The notes below the pieces were generated by a model. That model worked only from the letters and a program-made list of their open reading frames with translations, was not told where the DNA came from and searched no databases. Shown one piece after another: positions 1 through 14,000 of a DNA stretch of 64,000 bases. Numbering within the stretch: position 1 is the stretch's first letter; every line of letters begins with the position of its first letter. A program made the translations under genes and the position numbers. The DNA comes from Owenia fusiformis (Eukaryota > Annelida > Polychaeta > Sabellida > Oweniidae), in assembly GCA_903813345.2 (NCBI GenBank), contig CAIIXF020000001.1, forward strand, positions 27,269,915 through 27,333,914. The letters run 5' to 3'.

Positions 1-1866
1 CATGGAACTTGTTACAATTGACTTTTATTGACATGCTTTTACTATCTCTTGAATATCATTAATATCTAATGGGATATAGTGGAACTGCTGTGCTTCTACG
101 ATTTAGCAACTGTTGATTAGGTTGAGAGAGATACATGCTACTGGTAAGTTGAAAGATTGATTGTAAAGAATTATTTTATATTGTCATTTCTCAATTATCA
201 ATCTGAACTATTGTTTTATAGTGTTGTATTAGAATATCTGTCAGTATAGGGGCTTCATGCATTCTGTCTAAAGTTGGTTGTTAAGAATTGTGGTTTCTAC
301 AGTTTCTGATAAATCAGAATATTTTTTATGTCATGACAAGAAGTATAGAAGGCAGGTGGCATCTGTAACAATCGTTACACTTTTGTAATCATCTGAAGGT
401 GGTGCTATTTTGTCATGTTATGATTAGTCATCATATTACATCGGTTTAATGGTCTTAATTTTGATTAAAGGGATTTATCATTTTCATTTGTTGACTAATT
501 TGAGTTAACATTATGCATAAATATATGTTTAATAGCCTCATTTATCAATACAGTAGATGAATATTTGCAACATGTGGTTTTACGAATTTTGAAATTCTGC
601 ATGAAGATTTCAATCGGATATTTAGCTAATGTTGGAATTAAGTATATTGGTAGTCTTTGTGAAATAATTGTTTCATGAATTGTAAAACAGTGAAACCTGT
701 AAAATGAAACGTATCTAGAAGTGGAACACCTGTGTTAGTGGGAACACTTTTCAGAGTTGCAAGATCAAGTAACTTAATGTTAAATGAACCTCTATAAGTG
801 GAACATCTTTCAAGTGGAACACTTTTTAGAGGTACCAAAGGTGTTTCACTCAGACAGGTTTTACTGTACATGTAGTCTTACATTAAGCCATGGTGACCCC
901 TTAAACACCTCACTCACTGACACAATAAAGAAAATAAAGATTGGTTGAGTTACCGAGACTAGATGCTGGACTATTGATGAAACCTATCTAAATTGCTTCA
1001 AAAAATGGATTTTTGGTGTAAATGAAAATTTGAAAGTGTTTCAGAAAAAACGTGCTGAAGTCTAGTATACACTAAAAAAGTCATTTCTCCCAAGATTATT
1101 AGAAGCTTAACTCCAGACTCTAAGGCTATGAAAACATTTTGATTGAACAATAAGAGACCTTGATATTCTAATGCTCAATATTCCCTAATGGTACCTGGCC
1201 ATTAATCAGTCATTTCATCAGAACCAGATTGAGTTATTTCTCCATTTGGCAGCAAAACATTATGCATATTAACCTATGGGGGCTAATTTGTTAAATGAAA
1301 GTGGCATTCTCTTCTCAATTGCATAATAAATCATAAAACATCCCACTCTGTATGTCACTTCGTTATTGATATTTATATATAATTATTGTGGTAATTTTTT
1401 ACCTGCTTACTTTATTTGGTCATGCAACTGCTATAGCTAATGTATCTAGTATTTTTAACATGGTCATCATGCCATTTGCTATAAGTTTGCAATAAGTGGG
1501 CCTTTTTGGCATTACTGTGCCTTATAGGCCTTATCTTTTATTTTAGGCCAAATTTACAAAGTAAAACAGGCCTTAAGTTCTCAAAATGTGGGCTCATATT
1601 TTGGTTTTGGGGCCCAAAATCTTTTTCTACAAGTGCGCAGAAAGATTTTTTCAGACTTGAAAATTTCCCCCCCCCCTGTAGTTTCCAGATACGCCGAGTT
1701 GAGATAGTTAACAGGTCCGAAAATATCAATGGTTATACTTCGAGTTTAGATGCATAGTTTGATTTATTTATCAAAGTGTACAAGTAGTGTCCATTAAATG
1801 TTCCATGGGACAATTATGGTTAAACATATGAAACCCATTATGTATGTTATTCTTATGTACTTTCAG
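1..1866 (+). other. Separase intron or upstream flank, no supported exon
   Basis: The first exon I can support begins at 1867 with two bases of a split codon, so this stretch is an intron of the same gene. It is AT-rich and carries one short inverted-repeat element (688-866). I found no exon with flanking splice sites and an open frame in the right phase. Confidence 0.6.
688..866. mobile_element. Short MITE with pogo/Tigger-like inverted ends
   Basis: The left end reads CAGTGAAACCTGTAAAATG and the reverse complement of the right end reads CAGTAAAACCTGTCTGAGTG, so the element has imperfect terminal inverted repeats of about 20 bp. The right end is followed by TA; the left flank lacks a clear TA and has probably decayed. 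Inside, an AAGTGGAACA-type motif recurs. There is no transposase frame in the 179 bp. Assignment to the pogo branch of Tc1/mariner rests only on the look of the ends. Confidence 0.55.
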
Positions 1867-2009
1867 CCTCTGCCATCAATCAGTTTGGTAGAATGGTGCA
1901 TAGTAAAGATCCATGCCCTGAAAACATCAAGTTCTGCCTGTTGGCACTGCAATATTACAAGAAGTGGGTCTATGCTGAACCAAATGAAGTCCAAACCAGA
2001 ATAACAAAG
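1867..2009 (+). CDS. ESPL1: Separase exon (first visible)
   Basis: This exon follows a tttcag acceptor and ends at a gtgagt donor. It starts with two bases of a split codon and reads SAINQFGRMVHSKDPCPENI, then FCLLALQYYKKWVYAEPNE. It belongs to the helical N-terminal solenoid. No family motif is visible on its own; the assignment comes from phase and order with the later exons. Confidence 0.8.
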
Positions 2010-5000
2010 GTGAGTTTCTTTATGTGTATCAGTTAAATATGTTTTTAGAACTTTTGAGAATGAATACCCATGCAAAAATAAATGATATATAATCAAAAAA
2101 GGGTGACCTATTTCCATATCCATATTTTGCCATTATTATATTCCCATAAAAGTTTCCAATTGGTAATGACCCTTCAGATGACCTTGACCTCACAACATCA
2201 ACTTTCAGAAACATTTCAATGTATTAAATTGTGAAGAATTTCCAATATATTATTTGGTGATATTGACCTTCACCAACACTCTTCCCCTCAAAATGTGTCA
2301 TAAATTTGCTTGACCTTAGTCGACTTACTATGAAGATTGAAAGAAATAGAAAGAACTTAGCTAACATATTTAGAAACTGTTTTCTTCCTTTTAGAAAATG
2401 TTTTTGCCTTTTATTATTCTTTGAAGCATACTCTGAATGAATAGTAATAGTTATTCCAATCTTAATAAGGATATCCAGTGTCTATTGGATTGGTGCAATG
2501 TTTCAACAGAAGTGCCCAATAATGCACTTAGTGGTCAATAGAAAATCTCTAACATTATTACGAACATACCTTAAGAAAGTTATTAATAACCACTTGCTTT
2601 AGAGACATTATTGGACCTACTTTAAAGAATTCTGTCCTTATATTTTAGAGATTTCTATCTATCTGAGATGCCATTGAAAGTCAATTATAATATGTTGTTT
2701 TCAAGATGTTTGTGTCAGTATAACCCGAACAGAGATTGATTTAGAGATTAAATCTTACAATTTGCGATAGAGGAATGCTCTGATGAATAATATTAATCAA
2801 AAATGGTAGCCAAAGAGCCTTGGATATTGCATGTTAAAGTTACAGATGATTTTCAGTATTCATTATTGTTTTGGGAGCGAATGTTGAACGATGACATTTC
2901 AAATGTATGAGACAGTTCATTCTTCATGTATTAAAAGTGTTTCTTAAAAGACTAGATAATGGTTACAACTCGCTATGGGAGTCCACAGTAGTATGTTAAT
3001 TGACCATGGATTAGATAAATAAATTCAAATATAACAGTACCCAGAATTATTATTTCACCATCAGAGGTTTTTGTGGATGGTTTACAGCAGTTGGTGTTTG
3101 ATGGTTAGTGTTCAGTGATCAGTATCTGTAACAAATGGCAGGTAGTGACATTTTCCATGTTAATGCCTTGTTTTCAAAGGAGCAATAATACCTCAGTAAA
3201 AACAATGAACCCCATATGAGTGATGAGTACATTCTACTCCATTGTGATGATATCAGTATTTCTGTGGGAGTTTACCTGTTCCAGTCTGATTCCCATATTG
3301 TAGCACCTTTCTGGTGTTAACCTCTTAACACCATTAGTATACTGTGTGTACTCTCTCATTCTGTTTTAATTGGAATGCTCAGTGATTCCCAATAGGTGTT
3401 TTAGGGTTACCTTCAGTACAAATCAATGTTAACTTGCATATTCATAATGGTTTTATTCATGTAAAAAGTGAAATTAAAAAACAAAGGACAAAGGTTTTCT
3501 GTAACACATCTTTCTACATATTAGAAGGGTGAAATGATAGCATATATAACCCCCTCCAAAAAAACAAATTATAAAAGTCAGTAGAATATCAACAGAAGAC
3601 TTTCACATATCATGACAAAAATATCTGTTTTATTTTACTACATAATTTTTTAACAATATTAAGGAGAATTCTCATAATACCTCATCGTTCTGTAACAAAA
3701 TATTTCTACTAAACTCTGATAAGGTGGTTGCCTTAACAAGGTGCTGATTTTAGAATTAGTTAATGTTGAGTTGTACTGTAAAGTTATCTATTGCACCTCA
3801 AATTTTCTCACTTGGGACATCAGGTAAGGTAGGGAAAGATGAGCATAGTTTATGAGTATAAAACTGCTTTTTTAAAACAATACTAAGTTTGATCAAAAAT
3901 TATTATATTATTATTATTATATTATTATTAAATTATTAATATTATCAAAGGATGCTTTTCAAAAATTGATTTGCAAAAATAATGTTTTCACTTGCAATTT
4001 TTCATAATGATATGAAAAATTTGAGCTATAGACTATAATCCAGACTTGTTGATGGGGGAAGGAATGCATTCTTTGACCTGTAGAATAATGTCAAATCGTG
4101 TTTTGGTATTGGTAACTGTTGCTGTTTGACTTATAGAGCTGTTTTGAGGTCTATTAAATGAAAATGTCATTAAAAAAACCATGAAAACAGGGCTTTCATT
4201 AGCAGCAGGCAATTTTCACTGGTTGTTTTCACAAAATTGCCTGTTGGTTTTAGGGACTTCGTATGAGAATTATTAACCATAGAATGTGTTTTATCAAAAA
4301 AATACATAACCTCTACTTAACAAAATCAGTCAATGGTTTGTGGTAATCTCAAACTGTGGTTCCATTCCAGGTTGGGTTATGGGGAAGGTATGAAGCTGTT
4401 GTAGACGCCTACAGGAGAAGTGGTTGCTATGGTGATGCTGTCACCACATTTCTCGAAGGCGTAGAAGCTGACAGTCGACAGATACATGAAATCGCAGAAT
4501 CTTGGGCCAAGATAAAGCGAGATTCGTCAAAATCAGAAAAATTTTCTCACCTTATATCAAAGTAAGTTGGTCACATATTATATACCGATTGCCTCAATAG
4601 AGGCAAAAATTAAAAACAGTAAATAGATATTTAAAAAACTTTATCTAGTGAACCAACCACTATCATTGCACATTATTAAAAACAATAGATATCAAATATA
4701 TATTTCAAAATATTCCCAATGATAATATTAATTATTTTTTAAGCTCTCATTTCTCAATAATTAGATAATTCAGAAATACTTGGTGAAAATACAGTGAGAA
4801 TGAAGTATGTTTACATCATGTTTAACAACCGCAGCCCTGCGTTATGTGTGATATCATAAACACACATGGAGTGTATTTGACTGTAAATTGATGGCCAGTT
4901 TACTGTATTATCTTATAACCTATAAACTCTTCATAATAATTCATAAAAATCTGCATTGCTTTCCCTTACTCTGGAGGCAAGATGTGAAATTATGAATTTT

Positions 5001-8000
5001 TCAAACTCCGTAATTAAAATATATCAGGACATAGATGATCTCCCAATTTCCCAAATATTGTGAAAGACAGAGAATAGAAAAATCTGTATTTTTATGTGTA
5101 TTCCTCGCGTGTCGACGGCCAACTTATTGACAGACAAAGCAGGTTTTGGAGTTTCTTTTTAAGTGATTAAAATTTAACTATGATCCAAGAAAGGTATTTT
5201 CTGACAGGGGTTTTTTAGTTAAGATTTTAAAATCAAAATGTTTAGAAAGATTCCACATAAGAAAGATGAAACATGAATTATATATGCAACACATGGCAAC
5301 AAATATTTATTCTTTGAGCACATTTGATGAGCATATGATGTACCTATCAACTGAAAATAAAACAGATATGAACAAAAAATTAAATTAGATTTTTTACATA
5401 TTTATCAATCTCCATCATGCAAAGATGCGAAATGAAGGAATTATAATCCATAATCTTTTTGAGATTCAGGCACTTGAAATGTCTGAACAAAAGTCTAATG
5501 GACAACAACTCTCACATTACATGTTTTACTCAAGCTTGCTGTCTTGAAGCAAAACAACTTGGTTCTAGTTAATTGAAGAGTGTATTGTTTAGAAATGTTC
5601 TTCACTTCATCAGGGAGAAATCTGCTGTGCTTTAATTAGCACAGGTGAGTTGCATAGCATTACATGCAGACAGGTAGAGCTATTTCATTACCCTTGAGGC
5701 CAATTGGCTAGCCACATTTTCCTCTGACTATTGTATGTAGTTTTTATGTCACCACCACAAGTGGTGACATATTGTTATAGTCTCCAACTTTTTTGTGGTT
5801 GGTGTTTGGCACCCAGCAGTTAGTATTTGGCACTTAGATTTTGCATCTTAATGCCGTGTATATTTTATGCTACAATCAAGAAGTTAACTGACCTCTTGTA
5901 AAAACAACCATTTTTGTGACTGACATGTGTCTGGACAAATTGTTGCGGTGGTAACATTTTGTTATGCCGTTTCATTATTTCCTGACTACTGTACATTTTC
6001 TGGATTCAGACAAAATCAAATGATTACCTTTTATTTAAAGAGTTAAACCATGTTCAAGCTCTGGTCAAGGGTATTATTTGGCTCAGGTAGTAGTATCTAA
6101 TCAGCTGTCAGTCAGGTGGGATGTAAAGCTGATACGCCTATTACTAAACATTTGGATGCGTCTCTGGAAATCAATTTAAAACTGATCTACCACATACAAC
6201 CCCTACAAATGATAGAAATACTAGTATATCATGTATTTTGCCAATACTGAATAATAGATAAAGGTTTCATGCAAAATGGAAATATATCTGTGATTTCATT
6301 GGTTTTATTAAAGCTTAGATATATATTTTTCTCTATTTGGGGTTGTAAACTGCACAGTAGATACTTTCGTTTGAATTTCCTACATTTTACTGCACAGTTA
6401 AAAGACATGGAAGTCTGTTTTAGATTTTGGGTTTGTATCGATTGTAATGTTTAACTGATAACTTGGTTTTAAAATAGTTTGTCAGACCACTCAAAATAAC
6501 CCTTGAAATCAATACACACAATGAATAAGTGAAAAATAGCACTGACATGGTGGTTCGTGTCTGGGTATGTGTGGCCATTAATTGGATTAGCCACTTATTA
6601 TCAGAAAATGTCCACTTTAGTTTTGAGATTATGAGATGTAATGATATTTATCATAAATCTTTATAGGGAAGAAAATATTCTAATATGACTAACTCAGATT
6701 CGGCCATGTTTGACCCGTACAGATACAGCCATCTTTCACAGTAGAATGTCACATATGCCAGAATCTCAATGTGTTCATTCTTTACATTTTTATCGAAGTC
6801 TCCTCTGCCGAAGGCAGCGCAAAGTATGAGCGTAGCGACTACTTTGTGGGAGACCTCGAACCATTGATCACGTTTGCTCCTGTAATTATTTACTTCTTCA
6901 CCTCTTTAAAATGTGATTTCAATCAGTTCGTCAAATTTTCGGACTTTGACCTCAAATTCAAATATTGATATTCATAAGAAAAAATACTGACTCATTATTA
7001 TATTTTTAAAAGTCTTTCAAATAAAGTGAAATGAAACCAAAATCAGCTAAAATTATGCAATGTCGCAAAATGGCGTTACTGGAATATGATGCCTGTGACG
7101 TCAGACACGTATTGCCACATCAACAACTAAACAAACAATTAATATAGACTTCACTGATTGGTTTAAAGATTCTTCGCATCATTTGTGACGTCATAAAGAA
7201 GTTACCCAACCAACAACTAAACAAATAACAAATAGGCATATAGGTTCGTTGCCACACTCTTGAATCAGTTATAAACAGGATAATCAACAGATATATGATA
7301 GGGTCAGGAATTTTTTTGACTTGGAGACCTCGACTCGAGGAGTTTGCTGCATTTTCTTGTTATCAAAAAAATTAATTCTTAGTGTGTCTTAAGTTTCTCC
7401 CCATGATTTAAAAATCAAGTCAAGTTGTTGCTATATGTTTCAAATCATGCAAGTCAGTCATTTTATGTAATTAACAATTCTGCAACTTTGGTGACACCCT
7501 GACTACATTGTATTGAAAAATATCTGAACAGAAGCAAATCCAATGTAATGGCCCAAACTCCACTGAGTTATTAGAATGGTCGAAGTACTTTTGTTTAGTT
7601 GTGTAGTGTTTGTTATTATATTTCAGGACCCTCCTAGATGTACTTGAGGAAGGGAACATCAAAGTTGCTCATGACTCCTGCACTGTACTGGAACAGGACT
7701 TCAATGCAATGAAGAAATATTGGTAAGATAAACTAGCACTGTCCTCAACAGGATTTTGACTTGATTTTTTCAAATTCTAATCACAATGCAAATTAATTTT
7801 CAACTAGGTTTAATGGAATCTCCCAACTGGGAAAGCCCCTGGTTGTTAAAACCTAGTTAAGTGTGATCCTCTTAACATGCAAAAAGGAGAAATTAAAAAT
7901 GAAAAAGCCAGAGAAAATGATTTTAGATATATTACTCGTATTTGATGTCTGGGGGACTTTCTCAAAGTCTCAGCATGGTGTGGATTGTTAACGATTTCTG

Positions 8001-11000
8001 AAGCTTACCTTACCCTCTACTTAACCTTAATATATGTGACTTTGATTGCAGCCCTAAGAGGTATGAGAGTCAGTATGCGGTGGTTGCATCCCTCTTGAAG
8101 ATTTGTACAGACAAACAGAAGAAGGCGCATGTACTCACTGAGTTAGCAGGCTTGTTGTGGAGTGCAGGGGGAAAGACAAAAGAATGGGGGATAGATAGGT
8201 AAGAATGCTGTGTACTATGTGTAGGACATGCAATGTTGCAGGGGATCATAAGAAGCAAGCAATCATCGATTTTCTCTATTTCAGTTTTTTAGTGGTTAAG
8301 AAATTTAGTACTTATTAGTTTTTATCTTTTCATCCCATGTGGCTACATTGCTGTCTGATTCGTTGAATAATGATAAACTCTGATTGGTTGAGTAGTTTGC
8401 TTTCTGATTGGTTAAATGATTATAAATCTCTGATTGGTTGAGTACTTATGCTTTCTGTCTGATTGGTTGAATAATTATAATCTCTGATTGGTTGAGTACT
8501 TATGCTTTCTGATTGTTGGTTGAATAATTATAATCTCTGATTGGTTGAGTACTTATGCTTTCTGATTGTTGGTTGAATAATCATGCTTTCTGATTGGTTG
8601 AATAATTATATTCTGCTCTTCCAGGACTGCAATAGAATGCTGTGAGGAGGCGGTAGGACTACTAGAGGGTCTCTATAAGAAAGTGAAATCTCCCCAACCC
8701 CAGCTGTGTGATGATTTGGCCAAATCTCTCTACTGGCTGTACCTCACCAAGTCACATCAGATGAAACAAGAGGTAACATTTGTCTAATGCCCGAGGGGAG
8801 GGAGGGCTCAAGGTTATTTGATTTGCTTTCCAATATGCAATTCATGAAGGAATTACTTTGAAAATGTCCACAAACTGAAAATATACATGAAATGAGAAAA
8901 ATTATTTTTATACAATCGGTGAACATTCAATTTATCTTTTTACATTAGTATTTTGTTGACCAAGCAACTCAGTTGTCCAAGGAATTTCATGCTTCAATCA
9001 GGGTAAATCCTTCTAAAACTCACTGATTTGAACTGCTGGTACTCTGTGAATACTGTACAAGAAATCCATAATTATTTCATGTTCAATCAATATATTTTCT
9101 ATATTGTTGTAGATTGTTGATGTGAAGCCAGCGAAACAATCACATGCTTCCGACCCTATAAATGATGATGCCCTAGATAACCCAGAGATGTCTTCCCTCT
9201 CAGGGGACTTTTTCACCATCAGTGAGGAGCACCTGGTCATGGCTCCCCTCAACCGAGCCCTTGATATATGGGAAATTTGTATAACAAAGAAAGGTTGCAC
9301 CAAAGAGAATTTTCGTAATATTCAACAGACCATTGCATCGCTGAAAGCCATGGCTGACATCTATAAACTAACAAACAAGGTATTGTTTCCTTAATGTATT
9401 TATTGAACTTCTAAATTATGCACAATTTAAAGGTTTGCTGAGACCGCTCCTGCGGAAGTGGTGGGATTTTTCTTTTTTTGTCAAAATTGACTAGAAAACC
9501 TTGTATGTTTAAAAAGCAGTGAAGCTTTATTGGTGTCTCTGGTGTCATACAAACTGATAATATTTTTCCAGCCTACCCATGAGCTCAGAACTCTATGTCT
9601 GCTGAAAAAGGCTTCATTGCTAGGCAAGAGCTGGCAAAAGTATGCGGACTGCCTGGCTAGCCTAGTGCTCCTATGTTGTAGCCAGGGCAGGCTGCAAACT
9701 GCACTGACCAACATGGAACTGGCCAAAACAGTCCTTGAAGACCACCCAGAGGTGCAATGTTACCAGATATGGTTAGCTGAGGCAGAATACTACATGCTTA
9801 CTGACAAGGTGTGGTATTATGCAAATCGTGATTCCATTGCATTAGTCCATCTATTTAATATTGTGTGGCCATAATTAGCCAATGGGTTTCCAGATTGAAT
9901 ATGGGGCATATAATAAATAAAAGACACTATTATTCAATAAACTAAGCAGAAGGAATATGTTGCTTGTAAAAAGAAATGTAACAGTAGTATAAACATAGGG
10001 ACACCAAATTACATCAATTGGAACTAAAGAAAGCCAACGCAAATATTAGGAACAATGACCCTTCAAAATATAATAAATATCTGTTCATGCATGAGATATA
10101 TAATATACTATGTTGCAGATTGAGGAGGGGTACCAAGTTCTACAGAATACAGTGAAACACAAAGAGACCAATATGCCAGAGAAGACAAAGGAGAGATACC
10201 TGCTTGATGGTGCCATACAGAGGCTGCTATCCCGCTACGCAACCCTGACCCCCCACAAACTTAATGTCTCACCCAAGATTGGAGACAATGCTCTAGATTT
10301 TGCTTTTGAAGCTGTGAGGTCCAACTCAGCAGTTGTGAATTTTGTAGTGAAGGGCATCTCTTCTCAGCAGCCTGATATGAGTTTTACTCAAGGTATGTGA
10401 GACTTATACAGGGTGAATATGAGCTTTATTCAAAGTATGTGAGACTTAACCAGGGTGAATATGAGCTTTATTCAAAGTATGTGAGACTTATACTAGGTGA
10501 ATATGAGCTTTATTCAAAGTATGTGAGACTTATACAGGGATGAGCTTTATTCAAGGTATGCAAGACATATACAGGGTGAATATGAGCTTTATTCAAGGTA
10601 TGTGAGACTTATACAGGGTGAATATAAGCTTTACTCAAATATTAATTGCATGTGAGCTCATTACTGACAAATTCATTTTTATTGCCTTGAACAGTGCTAT
10701 ATTGCCATCAGCATGTGCTTATTAGCAGGCTCAGTGGCACAAGAAATCTTGTCATCAAGAGAATAAGAAAACTTTTCATCCATTTAACTTGAAACTTTTA
10801 CAGACACATCTCTAAAATCTACAAGGTGCCCACATTGGTTTATCCATGCAAAATGTATATTTACAAAATTCAAGTTGTCTCATGTTATTGACCTTTATAT
10901 GTTGAAATTCAAAAATCCCTGCATATTGAATAGTATGAGCCTATGAGGTGACATATTTTTCATATTATATTAATATAATGTCTTGTTGTTATGTTGATTT

Positions 11001-14000
11001 TTCAGCTGAAAACAGTAGTTCTCAATGGCATGTAGTTTGTGAGCTGTTGGCTTCTTTACAACATCTTGTTCATATCTACATCACCCTAGGTCTCCCCAAA
11101 GAAGCTCTTTTCTTTTCCAAGGAGGCTCTGAAGTATGCTAAAGCATTCAATATTCCTCGCAGGTTAGTTAACATTTTCTCAATAATGTTATCTTTTGTGG
11201 AATATTTCGTTATAATAACTGATGCTTAATATATGTTGTAATTAATAGTTACAGTTTCTCAAGATAAACAACTGACTCATTGCTTATATTATTATGTCAC
11301 CACCACAAGTTTTGACATATTATTATGGTCTCCAACTTTTTTTTGTGGACGATGTTCTGCAGTTGATGCTTTGCAGTTGGAGGTCTGTGTCTGTAAGAAA
11401 TGGCAGGTGGTGACATTTTTCATGTTAATTTTTTGTATTATTTTGTGTCACTGTTAGAAAGTTCTATGTCAGAATAAAACAATATCATTTCATATTACAT
11501 TTCAGGATAGCGGAAATAAAGTTGCTGAGTGCCCGTGTGCTGTACCTTAGTGACAAGTTCACAGATAGCAATGCTGACCTCAATGTCGTCAAGTATGTTC
11601 TAGGCTCACAGATCAACAAATCAAACAAGAAGTTGAAGAATAACAAAAACATCAAACAGCAACTGAAGAAAGAACTAGATGATATTTGTAGCGAAGATGA
11701 AGATTTTATTCAGTCAAAAAAACTGAATGAAGAGGAAGGGCCTTGGATGAAAAATAAAAATTTGGTAGCTTCGCCAAAACTTTTAAACAAAACAAAAGTG
11801 TTACCTGACTATGCTGAGCATACTACTAAGTGTACTTGTGAGTTATGTTCTGATATAGGACTCCATCACTTGACCCTGCAGTCCCTGATTTGCAATGTGG
11901 AGACCCTGTTCCTGCAGGATGTTGAAACCAAAGAACCTCTTGCAATGGCTTTCCAGTTTTATAACATTATCAAAACTAGAGATCAAGAATTGCCTAAGAT
12001 ATTATCGATAGATTGCAGTACATCAAACAAAACTGATAAATTTGAGGTGAACAGCATTGACTATACACCTGAGCTTATATCACTGCACAACATAGCTGCT
12101 AAAATATCCCTTGAGGAGTTAGACTATGATGCTGTTCATGTGCACACAAAGAAAGGACTTGAATTACTTAATACAGTCGACAACCCAGAGAGAGTCGAGA
12201 TTGCTAACAATCTAGAGGCAGAACTCATGTATACAAATGCTTTGGTAGATCTTCAGAAAGTTCTATGTGAGACTGACTTTGAAAATCTAGAAGAACACAT
12301 TGAGAGTGTCTATTTAGGGGAAAAACAAAGCATACAGGAACAACTTGTTGCAGATTTTGAAAAAATTAACCTCGATTGGAAACAAAATCAAAATGACCAG
12401 TGTGCCAATAAAATTAAGGAGGGAGATGGTAAAACATTGGGAGATAGAAATGTGAAATCATTGGATGTCCAACCCTGTGCTGTTTCATCTTTCAAGACAC
12501 CAGCTAGGAAGATCCCATCTAGATCAACAATAAGAAAGCCCAGGGTAATGGAATTAAAGGAAGAATTGGGTATTGACAGCCCCATACCCTTTGAAACCCC
12601 ACAAGCCAGTTTGGAAATTCCAAATAGTGTTAAGTCAAAGAAGCGTGGAGGACGTCCTAAATCTGGTACAACTATTAAGAAAAATGATGTGTCTTTTCTA
12701 ACTCCAACAAAAAACCCATTTAGTACAATCACTGCTTCAATGAAAAAACCAAGCATTAAAATCTATCATGATGAAGATGAAGAGAACAACCCTAGGCTGG
12801 CAATGAAGACTCCTGTAGCTCAGAACATGACGCCCAAGACTCCTAGCTGTGCAAGCAGTCGTAAGACCATGTTAGATGAACTCCTTAACAGTGATAGTGA
12901 AGATGAATTACTAAAGACTAAAAAGGGAGCAAAAGGCAGAGGAAATGCTGTGAAACCAAAAGCTAAATCAACAGTAAGACGTGGACGAAAGAGCACCAAA
13001 CAAGAAGATGCTGAAAATAACACAATCGTTACACAATCCACAACCAAGGTTCAGCGTAACTCAAGGCTGCTCCAAACTATCAATGCTGATCTGACTCCTA
13101 CAAGTAGCCCCGTTTCGAAATTATTCAAACCAGGAGCTCTTACACCATCAAAAATACCAATATTCTCAACACCCGAGAAATCTGATAATGTTTATGATTT
13201 CCCTTACTCTGCTGAGAAACCCAAAGGCAAGAAGAAAGCAGTTCGAGCCACAAAAACTAAGAAACCAATCAAGCTTGTAGAAACTACAGATATTGTTAAC
13301 AGAAAAGATGACAAACTTAAAGCTGCAATTGCAGAGTTTAATGATGTTGACATGCATGATTTTATAATTGAAGATGAACCCGCGATAAAACGTGTGAAGG
13401 CTGTACGAGCACCAAGGATGACACGATCTAAAGCGGGTCGGGCAGAAGATAACAGGGAGATTTTAGATGGTGACATCCATGTTGATTTGAATGAATCCCT
13501 GTGTATTCCTGAGGAGGAAATTACTAGCCCTGTAGCTTCACACCAGGCCCAGAAAGAACAATCTCCAAATAATCACTCATTTGTAGAGGAAGTCACTACG
13601 GAACAAGCGCAATTTGTCCATATAGAACACATGCGTGGAGATGCACCTGATAACCTTCAAGATGACAATCTCAACCCAGTGAGTCCTTTATCTCTTCCAC
13701 CAGATCAAAATCTTGATGATTCCACCGAAACACTAAGAGCTGATGATGACTCTGACACAGAGAACACAAAGCCAAGAGCAAGGAAAAAGCGTGGACCAAA
13801 AGCGAAAAAATCCACTGGGAAAAAGGAAGTGGAGCGTGGTGCTAACCTAGAAGAAAATGGTTCATGTGAGACACCAGAGAAGATACCAAGAGGGAGGAAT
13901 GCATCCAAGAAGAATCAGAAATCTGCTGCTGATAAAAGAAAGCCTAATTCAAGTAAGTTTACAGCATTGTGCGCAGAATTTTTCATCTGATATAAAATAA

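Noticed and set aside
80-144. Possible separase exon between gatatag and gtaagt
   Set aside because: All three frames contain stops or do not end in the phase needed for the exon at 1867.
8350-8612. CRISPR-like regular repeats
   Set aside because: The spacers are themselves repeated, the sequence is an intron of an animal gene, and no cas-like gene is present; it is a minisatellite.
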